Shown: positions 1 to 5,336 of the stretch, one piece after another
How positions within the stretch are numbered: the first letter of the stretch is position 1
Layout: every line of letters begins with the position of its first letter
Origin: Candidatus Moraniibacteriota bacterium
GTDB taxonomy: Bacteria > Patescibacteriota > Minisyncoccia > Moranbacterales > UBA9337
Assembly (NCBI GenBank): GCA_003510795.1
Contig: DOKP01000021.1
Location: forward strand, 11,625 to 21,215
DNA: 9,591 nucleotides
Direction: 5' to 3'
Position numbers and translations under genes: made by a program
Notes under the pieces: generated by a model
What the model was told of the DNA's origin: nothing
What the model saw: the letters and a program-made list of their open reading frames with translations, nothing else
Database searches by the model: none

Positions 1-273
1 GTAAAATGTTTGCCAGGCAATATGCCTCATGACTTTACGATTGATTTATCCAAGTTGGTTACTTTTGAAGACAGAATAACAGTTGGAGACTTGGCGGTTC
101 CTGCGGACGTAGAAGTTTTGGATAATTTAGAAACAATCATTGCTTCTGTTAGCGCGCCTAGAAGCGAAGAAGAATTGTCTGAGTTGAATGAGAAAGTGGA
201 AGAAGATGTGTCTAAAGTAGCAGGCGTTAAAGAAAAAGCAACTGACGAGGAGAAAGTAGAAGAGAAGAAATAA
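1..273 (+). CDS. rplY: 50S ribosomal protein bL25 (CTC/TL5 type), C-terminal part, 5' end outside window
   Basis: Frame 1 is open from the first base and ends at TAA 271-273, so the gene starts before the window. The visible 90 residues begin VKCLPGNMPHDFTIDLSKL and continue with a stretch containing VGDLAVPADVEVL and IIASVSAPR. This is the C-terminal beta domain of long bL25 proteins (the CTC/TL5 form), where a V-x-CLP-x-x-MP motif and a DL-x-VP turn are typical. The last ~30 residues are a lysine/glutamate-rich tail, common and poorly conserved in this family. bL25 binds 5S rRNA in the central protuberance of the large subunit; the 5S-binding N-terminal domain is not in view. The ATG at 22 is internal to the domain, not a start. 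A small gene follows after 21 AT-rich bases. Confidence 0.88.
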   Translation, partial: VKCLPGNMPHDFTIDLSKLVTFEDRITVGDLAVPADVEVLDNLETIIASVSAPRSEEELSELNEKVEEDVSKVAGVKEKATDEEKVEEKK

Positions 274-294
274 TATTTTTATAATATTTAAAAT

Positions 295-636
295 ATGAAT
301 ACTTCCGAGGTTTGTATAAAAATGGAAGATATAATTATAGACTGTCAGCAAGAAAAATCTGGGGAATATGCAGTTGGGCTACTTTCTGACTTCTATCTTT
401 CGCAGTCTATTTCTGTAAAAAATGAAATCGATGACTTATTAATAGAATGGATTAGGATTGGAGATATAATAAAAGTTGATTATGCCATTGCATTATGCTC
501 CGATTTGCATATAACAAAAAGCATACCCGTACTTGAGGAAGAGTTGCAATCAATAAATAATAATAGCTCTAGATTGCCCAAATATTTTTCGGAATTTCTT
601 CGGGCAGCAATTAACAGATTGAACTCAAACGTATAA
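295..636 (+). CDS. Small hypothetical protein with two HEAT-like repeats
   Basis: I do not recognise a named family. The 113-residue product (TAA stop) has an internal duplication: residues 24-49 (EYAVGLLSDFYLSQSISV...) and 62-87 (DYAIALCSDLHITKSIPV...) align with no gaps at a period of 38 residues, sharing the pattern [DE]YA[IV]xLxSD then SIxV. That period and the helix-turn-helix look fit a HEAT/armadillo-like solenoid, usually a protein-binding scaffold. Similar tiny repeat proteins serve as immunity or adaptor proteins, but nothing here shows that. No signal peptide or membrane segment. The start is uncertain: ATG 295 has no ribosome site, whereas ATG 322 (104 residues) has GAGG at 307-310, 11 bases upstream, and keeps both repeats. 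A TATAAT at 280-285 without a -35 box would place a transcript start near 292, which also favours ATG 322. It probably also reads through from bL25. Confidence 0.7.
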   Translation: MNTSEVCIKMEDIIIDCQQEKSGEYAVGLLSDFYLSQSISVKNEIDDLLIEWIRIGDIIKVDYAIALCSDLHITKSIPVLEEELQSINNNSSRLPKYFSEFLRAAINRLNSNV

Positions 637-663
637 ATAAGAATAATAAATCATCATTCTCTT

Positions 664-694
664 AAAAGTTCAGGTGTCACCGCCTGAACTTTTT
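664..694 (+). terminator. Rho-independent terminator after the HEAT-like gene
   Basis: An 11-bp perfect stem (AAAAGTTCAGG 664-674 with CCTGAACTTTT 683-693) encloses an 8-base loop. The 3' arm runs into a T stretch at 690-694. It lies 27 bases past the stop at 634-636 and closes the bL25/HEAT-like unit. Confidence 0.85.
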
Positions 695-738
695 AAATTC
701 TAAAGCTATCTTTTAAATTTTTCTCTCCTTAGAGATTT

Positions 739-768
739 TTGTTTTATGGTAATTTTTTATGGTATAAT
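739..768 (+). promoter_or_regulatory. Extended -10 promoter for the flavoprotein gene
   Basis: A perfect TATAAT at 763-768 is preceded by TG at 760-761 (TGGTATAAT, an extended -10). A weak -35 (TTGTTT, 739-744) lies 18 bases upstream. Transcription would start near 775, giving a leader of about 37 bases to ATG 812. The position directly after a terminator supports an independent transcription unit. Confidence 0.6.
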
Positions 769-811
769 TTATAAAAGATAAAAAAGTAAGTTAAATTTGT
801 TAAAGTTTATT

Positions 812-1996
812 ATGAATAATAATATAAAAAATACGGAAAAATACGATGTAGTTATTGTGGGAGCGGGTCCAGCGGGAAGTACTGCGGCTTTTTACACGGA
901 AAATTTAAAAGTTTTAATTGTAGATAAATTTGATTTTCCTAGGCACAAAGCCTGTGGGGGAGGGTTAATGAGTAGCAAAGACTGGAGTTTGGAACTCGAA
1001 AATTATAAAAGAATAAAGGATGAATTAAAATCTTATTCATGTCGTTCAATAAAAATGTATTGGAATAAGATGTTTGTGGCTAAATGTGATTTTAAACATC
1101 TATTTGATCAGGTGGACAGATATGAATTTGATAATTTACTTTTAAAAGAAGCCTTAAAAAAAGAAAATGTTAAATTCTTGAAATTCGATTTGCAAACGAT
1201 TGAGAAGAAAAGGTTAAATGGCAAAGACGTGTTTAAACTTTCAGATGGTCAAGTGGAGATAGAAACCGATTATATTATCGGAGCGGATGGCATGTATAGT
1301 AAGGTTTCAAAATTTCTGGGAAATAAAAATCACAAAAGGCACCAGTTTGGATATTGTATGGAATATGAAATAACTTGTGAGAAAAAAGATTTAAATGTGC
1401 ATGTGGTAGCTGGGTATAAATGGGAAATAGGATATGGCTGGATTTTCCCCACTCTCAATGGCTATCAGGTGGGAATTGGGATTATAAGGAAACCGAGAAA
1501 AAGTTTAAATTATTATTTGGATGATTTTTTGGCCTGGTCTTCGGAGAAAGAACTAATTCCAAAAGAATATGTTATCGAAAAAAGATTTGGCGGAGCTTTG
1601 CCACTTAAAGTGGTAAAAAATTATTGCACAGACAATATCCTTCTTTGCGGAGATGCGATGGGATTAGTTAAGCTTTTAACTGGAGAAGGGATTTATTATG
1701 CGATGAAAAGTGGTAAAGCCGCTGGACAAACTTTGACCGAAAGCCAAAAAGATATCAAGAAAAGATATAAGAAAAAAATAAAGCCATTGTTTTGGGATAC
1801 ATTTTTAACACCTTATGTTCCGCCTAAAATTTTTACTATTACTTTTTGGTCTGTTTTCTTTCATATTGGAAAAATATGGAATTATTTTCCTATCGGAAAT
1901 ATCTTGGTTAAATTTTTTATAAAAATGGCTATTCATCGTAAGAGTTCCAGAAAAGATAGTTATTATCATGATGAGAAAATTAAAATAGGTAAATAG
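812..1996 (+). CDS. Geranylgeranyl reductase family FAD-dependent oxidoreductase
   Basis: A 394-residue flavoprotein of the geranylgeranyl-reductase/FixC-like family. The dinucleotide-binding site is at residues 13-22 (VVIVGAGPAG), followed by the acidic end of the second strand (VDKFDFPRHKACGGGL, 37-52), whose P-R-x-K-x-CGGG segment is characteristic of the family. The second FAD motif is GADGMYSKV (157-165), and the third is CGDAMGLVKLLTGEGIYYAM (279-298). Members saturate polyprenyl chains of lipids, quinones or carotenoid-like compounds; the substrate here cannot be told. The C-terminal ~50 residues are aromatic and hydrophobic (FTITFWSVFF and following), suggesting membrane attachment. 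The start at ATG 812 is chosen because the first beta strand follows closely; an in-frame TTG at 797 would add five residues. No clear ribosome site for either. It has its own promoter and no recognisable terminator. The minus-strand tRNA cluster points towards it. Confidence 0.88.
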   Translation: MNNNIKNTEKYDVVIVGAGPAGSTAAFYTENLKVLIVDKFDFPRHKACGGGLMSSKDWSLELENYKRIKDELKSYSCRSIKMYWNKMFVAKCDFKHLFDQVDRYEFDNLLLKEALKKENVKFLKFDLQTIEKKRLNGKDVFKLSDGQVEIETDYIIGADGMYSKVSKFLGNKNHKRHQFGYCMEYEITCEKKDLNVHVVAGYKWEIGYGWIFPTLNGYQVGIGIIRKPRKSLNYYLDDFLAWSSEKELIPKEYVIEKRFGGALPLKVVKNYCTDNILLCGDAMGLVKLLTGEGIYYAMKSGKAAGQTLTESQKDIKKRYKKKIKPLFWDTFLTPYVPPKIFTITFWSVFFHIGKIWNYFPIGNILVKFFIKMAIHRKSSRKDSYYHDEKIKIGK

Positions 1997-2032
1997 TCAA
2001 TTAGTTTATTAGTTGTTAGGTTATAGTTTTTA

Positions 2033-2273
2033 GTTTTAAAATTTTAAATTTGATATTTGAAATTCGTCTTGTGCCCCCACCAGGAATCTCAGCCAGAGGC
2101 TGATCAATCTCTGGTTGAGAACCTAGAACTTTAGTTTAGAAGGCTTGAAAATTAAGCACTTTCAACCCTAGTTCAGTTCAGCGTATTTATCTTATTGAAA
2201 GTTTTTTCAAGAGCTTTGTTTTAAAATTTTAAATTTAGAATTTAAAATTATTTATGTACCCCCACCAGGAATC
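2033..2273. repeat. Direct duplication of the tRNA-Arg 3' end and its downstream flank
   Basis: GTTTTAAAATTTTAAATTT occurs at 2033-2051 and 2218-2236, and CCCCCACCAGGAATC at 2074-2088 and 2259-2273. Both pairs are offset by exactly 185 bases, with a 22-base similar spacer between them in each copy. The right copy belongs to the intact tRNA-Arg, the left to a broken copy. This is a segmental duplication that included sequence beyond the tRNA, not convergent short matches. Confidence 0.8.
2072..2145 (-). pseudogene. tRNA-Arg 3'-half pseudogene with a hairpin inserted in the T-loop
   Basis: Read on the minus strand, this segment matches the intact tRNA-Arg gene from the anticodon loop (CTTCTAA) through the variable region and T-stem to the acceptor end TGGGGGC. 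The match has two breaks. A 30-base insertion (2089-2118) sits in the middle of the T-loop, and similarity stops abruptly at 2145 on the 5' side of the anticodon stem. The D-arm and 5' acceptor are absent, replaced by an unrelated 6-bp hairpin (TTGAAA/TTTCAA, 2145-2165). It cannot fold as a tRNA alone. It retains C72, which would pair perfectly with the intact gene's G1. Confidence 0.75.
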
Positions 2274-2328
2274 GAACCTAGATCTTTAGCTTAGAAGGCT
2301 ATTGCTCTATCCGTTGAGCTATGGGGGC
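2257..2328 (-). tRNA. tRNA-Arg (anticodon UCU)
   Basis: The minus strand folds into a complete cloverleaf: acceptor GCCCCCA/TGGGGGT, D-arm GCTC-AACGGATA-GAGC, anticodon loop CTTCTAA, 4-base variable region, T-arm CTAGG-TTCGATT-CCTGG, discriminator A. Anticodon UCU reads AGA, and A20 after GG in the D-loop is the arginine identity base. Oddities: G1 pairs with U72 as a wobble, and the top anticodon-stem pair (27-43) is A/A. CCA is not encoded. It lies in the same orientation as the tRNA-Lys 103 bases upstream. Confidence 0.93.
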
Positions 2329-2370
2329 ATATATTAAATTGTTCTGCTACTATTAGATTCTTCAGCAGAA

Positions 2371-2417
2371 GTCCTGGAAACTGACCTTTCCAGCGCTATT
2401 CGTTGAGCTATGGGGAC
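2371..2417 (-). pseudogene. tRNA-Arg 5'-half fragment closed by its own short stem
   Basis: The minus strand begins GTCCCCATAGCTCAACGA, matching the 5' acceptor and D-arm of the neighbouring tRNA-Arg nearly base for base over about 25 bases, then diverges. Where the rest of a tRNA should be there is a 6-bp hairpin (TGGAAA-GGTCAG-TTTCCA) and then GGAC, which pairs with the starting GTCC. The result is a 47-base unit with an acceptor-like stem and two arms but no anticodon or T-arm. A second hairpin follows at once (TTCTGCT/AGCAGAA, 2342-2370). Most simply this is a decayed duplicate; whether the compact fold is meaningful is unknown. Confidence 0.65.
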
Positions 2418-2431
2418 ATTTATCGATTATG

Positions 2432-2504
2432 TGCGCCGTGGGGGATTCGAACCCTCGACCGTTTGCTTAAGAGGCAACTGCTCTACCAACTGAGCTAACA
2501 GCGC
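2432..2504 (-). tRNA. tRNA-Lys (anticodon CUU)
   Basis: Complete cloverleaf on the minus strand: acceptor GCGCTGT/ACGGCGC (seven pairs, one G-U), D-arm GCTC-AGTTGGTA-GAGC, anticodon loop CTCTTAA, variable CGGTC, T-arm GAGGG-TTCGAAT-CCCCC, discriminator A. The CUU anticodon reads AAG, so this would be the second lysine isoacceptor beside a UUU tRNA elsewhere. The T-stem has an A/C mismatch at 50-64 and the top of the anticodon stem (27-43) is G/A, so it is slightly imperfect but probably functional. No encoded CCA. Confidence 0.92.
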
Positions 2505-2533
2505 ATTTTATTAATTTTTCGCTTATTGGTTTT

Positions 2534-2572
2534 GCGCCTAACTGGCAAATCACCCAGCTGAGCTAATAGCGC
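2534..2572 (-). pseudogene. 39-base truncated tRNA-Lys-like fragment
   Basis: The minus strand starts GCGCTATTAGCTCAG, like the tRNA-Lys just downstream, and ends AGGCGC plus A, like that tRNA's 3' acceptor and discriminator. The middle (anticodon arm, variable region and T-arm) is missing. GCGCT pairs with GGCGC as a shortened acceptor, and CTGG/CCAG can form a small inner stem. This looks like an internally deleted duplicate of tRNA-Lys or a relative. It lies 29 bases upstream of the intact gene. Confidence 0.65.
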
Positions 2573-2670
2573 ATGATATTTAATTTAATGCCAAAACAAC
2601 GGAACATGATAAATCCAATAACATGGTAAATAGTAGCAATAAAGAAAGAGTTAGTCAATAATAACATAAG

Positions 2671-2845
2671 TAAGTATTCAGTCTTCTCCAAAACCAATCT
2701 TTTCTATCGTCTTTGCGAGTAATTTCTGTACTCAGAAATTGCGTGGCAATCTAGGTCTTAATGCAAATATCCTGGATTGCCACGTCGGAGTACCGACTCG
2801 CAAAGACAAACCCCACTCTGTCTCTGGAGGGAACTGAATAGTTAC
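2671..2845. mobile_element. MITE-like palindromic element with 9-bp direct repeats
   Basis: TAACATAAG occurs at 2662-2670 and again at 2846-2854, just outside a pair of imperfect 20-base inverted repeats (2671-2690 and 2825-2844; 16 of 20 match, core TATTCAGT and TCCA). One unpaired base, C2845, separates the right arm from the right direct repeat. Between the arms lies the 99-base palindrome 2709-2807, and no reading frame of note. Terminal inverted repeats plus a flanking direct repeat is what a non-autonomous transposable element leaves. No transposase gene is in the window, so the mobilising family cannot be named. Confidence 0.6.
2709..2807. repeat. Branched palindromic repeat, copy 1
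   Basis: A 12-bp perfect outer stem (GTCTTTGCGAGT 2709-2720 / ACTCGCAAAGAC 2796-2807) encloses three arms. Arm 1 is an 8-bp hairpin, AATTTCTG-TACT-CAGAAATT (2721-2740). Arm 2 is a 14-bp stem, CGTGGCAATCTAGG (2742-2755) with its complement at 2771-2784, one G-U. Arm 3 is a short hairpin, GTCGG-AGTA-CCGAC (2784-2797), sharing bases with the outer stem. A second copy lies at 6606-6717, and both are followed by AA(A)CCCCACT. Sequences of the TTGCGAG...GTGGCAATC type recur in intergenic regions of many unrelated bacteria. Confidence 0.85.
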
Positions 2846-2926
2846 TAACATAAGCAGATCTGTTTTATTTTGTGCTGATGTGGAGTAGAATTTAGATATG
2901 AGTTGATGTGTTTTTTATTTAAATTT

Positions 2927-3622
2927 ATGATAAAATTTTTTGAAGATAAAATAGATATTTTAGCGGTGATGTCAGAAAGAAAAGATGGCTCTATGAAATT
3001 ATTGGGCAATGATTTTGATAATGAGAATCGGAATAAATTTTTTCAAAAAAATAAAATTAATAAAGAGAGGATTATTTTTGCGAATATGATTCATGGGAGT
3101 GAAGTGGCGGTAGCTGATAAAAAATCACCCCAGATAATCGCAGGAGTAGATGCGCTAGTGTCAAAAGATAATTTATTTTTAGCTATAACAGTAGCCGACT
3201 GCGTTCCTGTTTATTTTTATGATGAGAAAAATAAAATAATTGGTTTGGCGCATGCCGGTTGGAGAGGGATTGCTAGCGGAATAATTAAAAACACTCTAGA
3301 TAAAATGATTCTACTAGGAGCAAATATAAAAGAAATTGAACTAGAGATGGGTCCTGGGATAAGAAAGTGCCACTTTGAAATAAAAGAAGATGTGCTTGAT
3401 AAATTTAGAGAATATCCGGAATTTGTAATAAGAAAGAATGCTAAAATTTTTATTGATCTTTTTGGAATTATTAAAAAAGAAGCTTTAATCTTTGGAATGA
3501 AAGCTGAAAATATTTTTGATAGCAAAGAATGCACTTTTGAAAATAAAGAAAAGTTTTTTTCCTATAGAAGGGATAAGCCGGAGGTAGTGGAAGTAATGAT
3601 GGCGATTGTCGGGTTAAGCTAG
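2927..3622 (+). CDS. pgeF: YfiH/PgeF family protein (multicopper polyphenol oxidase-like fold)
   Basis: A 231-residue protein with the full motif set of the YfiH (Cu-oxidase_4/DUF152) family: HGSEV (56-60), ADCVPV (90-95), HAGWRG (109-114), GPGIRKCHFE (142-151) and FFSYRRD near the C-terminus (210-216). His56, Cys92 and His109 correspond to the metal/active-site residues of the family. Members were first called laccases. Later work ties E. coli YfiH/PgeF to removing mis-incorporated serine from peptidoglycan precursors, and related proteins to purine nucleoside cleavage; which activity applies here cannot be decided. Length is near the family norm. ATG 2927 is chosen because upstream in-frame TTG 2903 and ATG 2906 would add a Phe-rich stretch not expected before the first strand. 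No ribosome site is visible. The gene stands alone between the repeat element and a terminator hairpin. Confidence 0.88.
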   Translation: MIKFFEDKIDILAVMSERKDGSMKLLGNDFDNENRNKFFQKNKINKERIIFANMIHGSEVAVADKKSPQIIAGVDALVSKDNLFLAITVADCVPVYFYDEKNKIIGLAHAGWRGIASGIIKNTLDKMILLGANIKEIELEMGPGIRKCHFEIKEDVLDKFREYPEFVIRKNAKIFIDLFGIIKKEALIFGMKAENIFDSKECTFENKEKFFSYRRDKPEVVEVMMAIVGLS

Positions 3623-3671
3623 CTTATTATTATGAAATTAGATATATAGTGTTTTTTCAAATTAATTCTTT

Positions 3672-3759
3672 GTCATCAGTCAACGAGTCATCAGTCATCT
3701 TTTCAATTTAAGTATATCTTTAGTGATGACTGATTGCCGATGATTTGATGACTTTTTTT
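3672..3759 (+). terminator. Long hairpin between convergent genes, probable terminator of pgeF
   Basis: Arms 3672-3699 and 3725-3752 pair at both ends (7 and 9 bp, perfect) with a poorly matched middle and a 25-base loop, followed by seven T at 3753-3759. The left arm itself contains GTCATCAGTCA twice (3672-3682 and 3687-3697). The T run serves + strand transcription from pgeF. In the vanW direction the hairpin is not followed by a U-tract, so termination there is less certain. Confidence 0.65.
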
Positions 3760-3762
3760 ATT

Positions 3763-5034
3763 TTAGATCTTATTATCTTTCCTATATTCCTTCCATTCTT
3801 TATCGGACCAATTCTTTGGTTTGGATGTTAAAATTTCTCCGGGCTTTGGATAATCGTTGGGAGAATTGTAACTGCTCTTAAAATCTTCATTAATGAAAGT
3901 ATTTCCTTTAGCATCAGTAACTTTCTGATAGAAAACTGTCTTCATCGCTCCATCGGGTTCTCTGGATAAAACATGCGGACCATCTATTTCTGTTTTCCTG
4001 CCATCATTGGTGCCATAAAATCTAAAAATTAAAGTTTTCTTTTCAACATCAAGTTCAGTTTTGATTAAAATATGTCCAGGGGTATTATTTTTAAAGCGTA
4101 GATCAGGATTGGGAATATAAACAGTGCTATCCATTCCTTGCGGGGCATAGTAATGGACTGCATAGGCATGGTTTCGACGGGCGGTTATTTCTAGTCCGCT
4201 ATAAATAGCTGCCCTAAAGGCGGTAGTGGAAACTTGGCAAACTCCGCCACCAAACTCTGGCTCAGTTACTCCTTTTTTAATCACCAATTCTTGTTTGTAA
4301 CCATGCTCGCCGTCAACCTCGCCTAAATTTTTTACAAAAGAGAACTCTTCTCCAGGCTTTATGAGAAGTCCATCAAAGCGCTTGGTGGCCACTTTTATAT
4401 TATGAATTCGGCTCAACGTGGAGCCGGTAAAATTTGACTTACCTTCACCGATAAGGGTTTCGATGCCAAGTTTATCCGCATTGTTATCCTTAATGCTGGG
4501 TTCCAGTGTATTGAAAGATATTTTTAGAGTATTGGACGCGGGCGTTTGAGAGAAGAAATTATCAATATTTTGGAGACTTTTTTCGATGTCTAATTGATAT
4601 CCATTTTGGCTAAGGGAAAAATTGGAGACTCTACTATCGGTTACTGTAAAAGTAGCATCTTGAGGAGCTCTGTTATATTTTTTAGATAAATCTTCTAGAA
4701 AAATAGTTACAGCTTTTTTATCCAAGGTGATGGTTTCTACTTTTTTGAGGGTGTATTTAACTTTTTCTGTCTTAGTTAATGCACAAAATATTTTTGATAC
4801 CGGGCAATATTGGATATTTTCTATTTCTGAATTGTAGGAAGAATCGTAAGTCATGGAAGGTTTATTTATAAACCATTTCTTGAAATCATTTTTATCAACA
4901 ACTAAATCCTCTGTGGGCATTTTTAGAGTTATATCTTCGAGATTACTTGAAAAAGCTAAAGCTGCATTCCCACTAATTAAAAGGAAAAAGATTATTAAGG
5001 TGAAATATTTAATTGGAATTAATTTATTTTTCAT
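3763..5034 (-). CDS. VanW family protein with signal peptide
   Basis: A 423-residue exported protein. Residues 1-27 are a signal peptide (KNK, hydrophobic core FTLIIFFLLISG, likely cleavage after ALA). Residues ~105-180 resemble the YoaR-type putative peptidoglycan-binding domain (PQDATFTV...NGYQLDIEKSL). Residues ~208-345 are the VanW domain, with SRIHNIKVA, LLIKPGEEFSF, FGGGVCQVSTTAFRAAIYSG (261-280), RRNHAYAVHYY and DSTVYIPNPDLRF, all strongly conserved in the family. A short lysine-rich tail follows. VanW is named after an accessory protein of vancomycin clusters, but the domain is widespread in Gram-positive bacteria and CPR and does not imply resistance; a role at the cell wall is inferred. 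No vanA/X/H-type partners are here. The ATG at 5034 lacks a ribosome site. A weak promoter (TTGTCT, 17 bases, TAAAGT) could lie just upstream, and the palindromic element 5076-5269 separates the gene from hsp20. Confidence 0.87.
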   Translation of the reverse strand: MKNKLIPIKYFTLIIFFLLISGNAALAFSSNLEDITLKMPTEDLVVDKNDFKKWFINKPSMTYDSSYNSEIENIQYCPVSKIFCALTKTEKVKYTLKKVETITLDKKAVTIFLEDLSKKYNRAPQDATFTVTDSRVSNFSLSQNGYQLDIEKSLQNIDNFFSQTPASNTLKISFNTLEPSIKDNNADKLGIETLIGEGKSNFTGSTLSRIHNIKVATKRFDGLLIKPGEEFSFVKNLGEVDGEHGYKQELVIKKGVTEPEFGGGVCQVSTTAFRAAIYSGLEITARRNHAYAVHYYAPQGMDSTVYIPNPDLRFKNNTPGHILIKTELDVEKKTLIFRFYGTNDGRKTEIDGPHVLSREPDGAMKTVFYQKVTDAKGNTFINEDFKSSYNSPNDYPKPGEILTSKPKNWSDKEWKEYRKDNKI

Positions 5035-5075
5035 TTTTCAGGACTTTAAATTGAAATGTTTTTCTAGACAAGTAT

Positions 5076-5269
5076 TGTAAGAAACTGTCTAAAATCTCAA
5101 CGCAAAATAACTACAGAAAGGACGTGCTCGTCCGCTAAAACACCGAAATTCTAGCTACAAAACTTCGCTTCAGTCTCGGCGTATCCTGATACGTCTCGGC
5201 TTCCAGCTCGTTTTTCGCTTAGAATTTTAGCGTTTTATCAGGACGCGAGATTTTAGACAGATTCTAACA
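5076..5269. repeat. Second palindromic element, between vanW and hsp20
   Basis: Terminal inverted repeats 5076-5098 and 5247-5269 match at 21 of 23 positions, with a perfect 14-base core CTGTCTAAAATCTC. Just inside, CGTCC..TAAAAC..AAATTCTA (about 5129-5152) is mirrored by TAGAATTT..GTTTTA..GGACG (about 5220-5245), so the palindrome continues inward with small loops. The centre holds TCTCGGC twice around a small hairpin (GTAT-CCTG-ATAC). The interval has no protein gene. It is unlike the 2709/6606 repeat in sequence but similar in design. I found no flanking target duplication. Besides the terminator-like hairpin at 5270-5302, it fills the 302-base vanW-hsp20 gap. Confidence 0.75.
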
Positions 5270-5310
5270 CAAAACTGCTAGGAAATACATTTAGCAGTTT
5301 TGTTTATTTT
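5270..5310. terminator. Terminator-like hairpin downstream of hsp20
   Basis: An 11-bp perfect stem (CAAAACTGCTA 5270-5280 / TAGCAGTTTTG 5292-5302) with an 11-base loop. It lies 34 bases past the hsp20 stop. On the minus strand the tail TTTTGTGTT is only partly U-rich; on the + strand a better T run follows (5303-5312), but no + gene ends here. Termination of hsp20 is the likely role, and it may also block + strand read-through. Confidence 0.5.
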
Positions 5311-5336
5311 TTTAGAATATTTTTTGCCAAGGTCTT

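Noticed and set aside
2072..2417. The 5'-half and 3'-half tRNA-Arg pieces as a permuted or trans-spliced split tRNA
   Set aside because: A complete tRNA-Arg lies between them, no splice-site-like bulge-helix-bulge is evident, and each half has its own alternative hairpin. Decayed duplicates are simpler.
2903..2926. Longer N-terminus of PgeF from TTG 2903 or ATG 2906
   Set aside because: It adds a short Phe-rich stretch unlike the family and has no ribosome site; ATG 2927 starts directly at the first conserved strand.
3217..3534. Open frame of 105 codons on the minus strand inside pgeF, and similar antisense frames at 127-351, 4853-5080, 5650-5922 and 8512-8805
   Set aside because: Each lies opposite a well-conserved gene and its translation shows no recognisable domain; these are AT-rich shadow frames.
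3672..3697. GTCATCAGTCA direct repeats as the start of a CRISPR array
   Set aside because: Only two units with a 4-base gap, inside a terminator hairpin, no spacers and no cas genes.
3763..5034. VanW protein as evidence of a vancomycin-resistance cluster
   Set aside because: No vanH, ligase, vanX or two-component regulator is nearby, and the domain is common in genomes with no such cluster.
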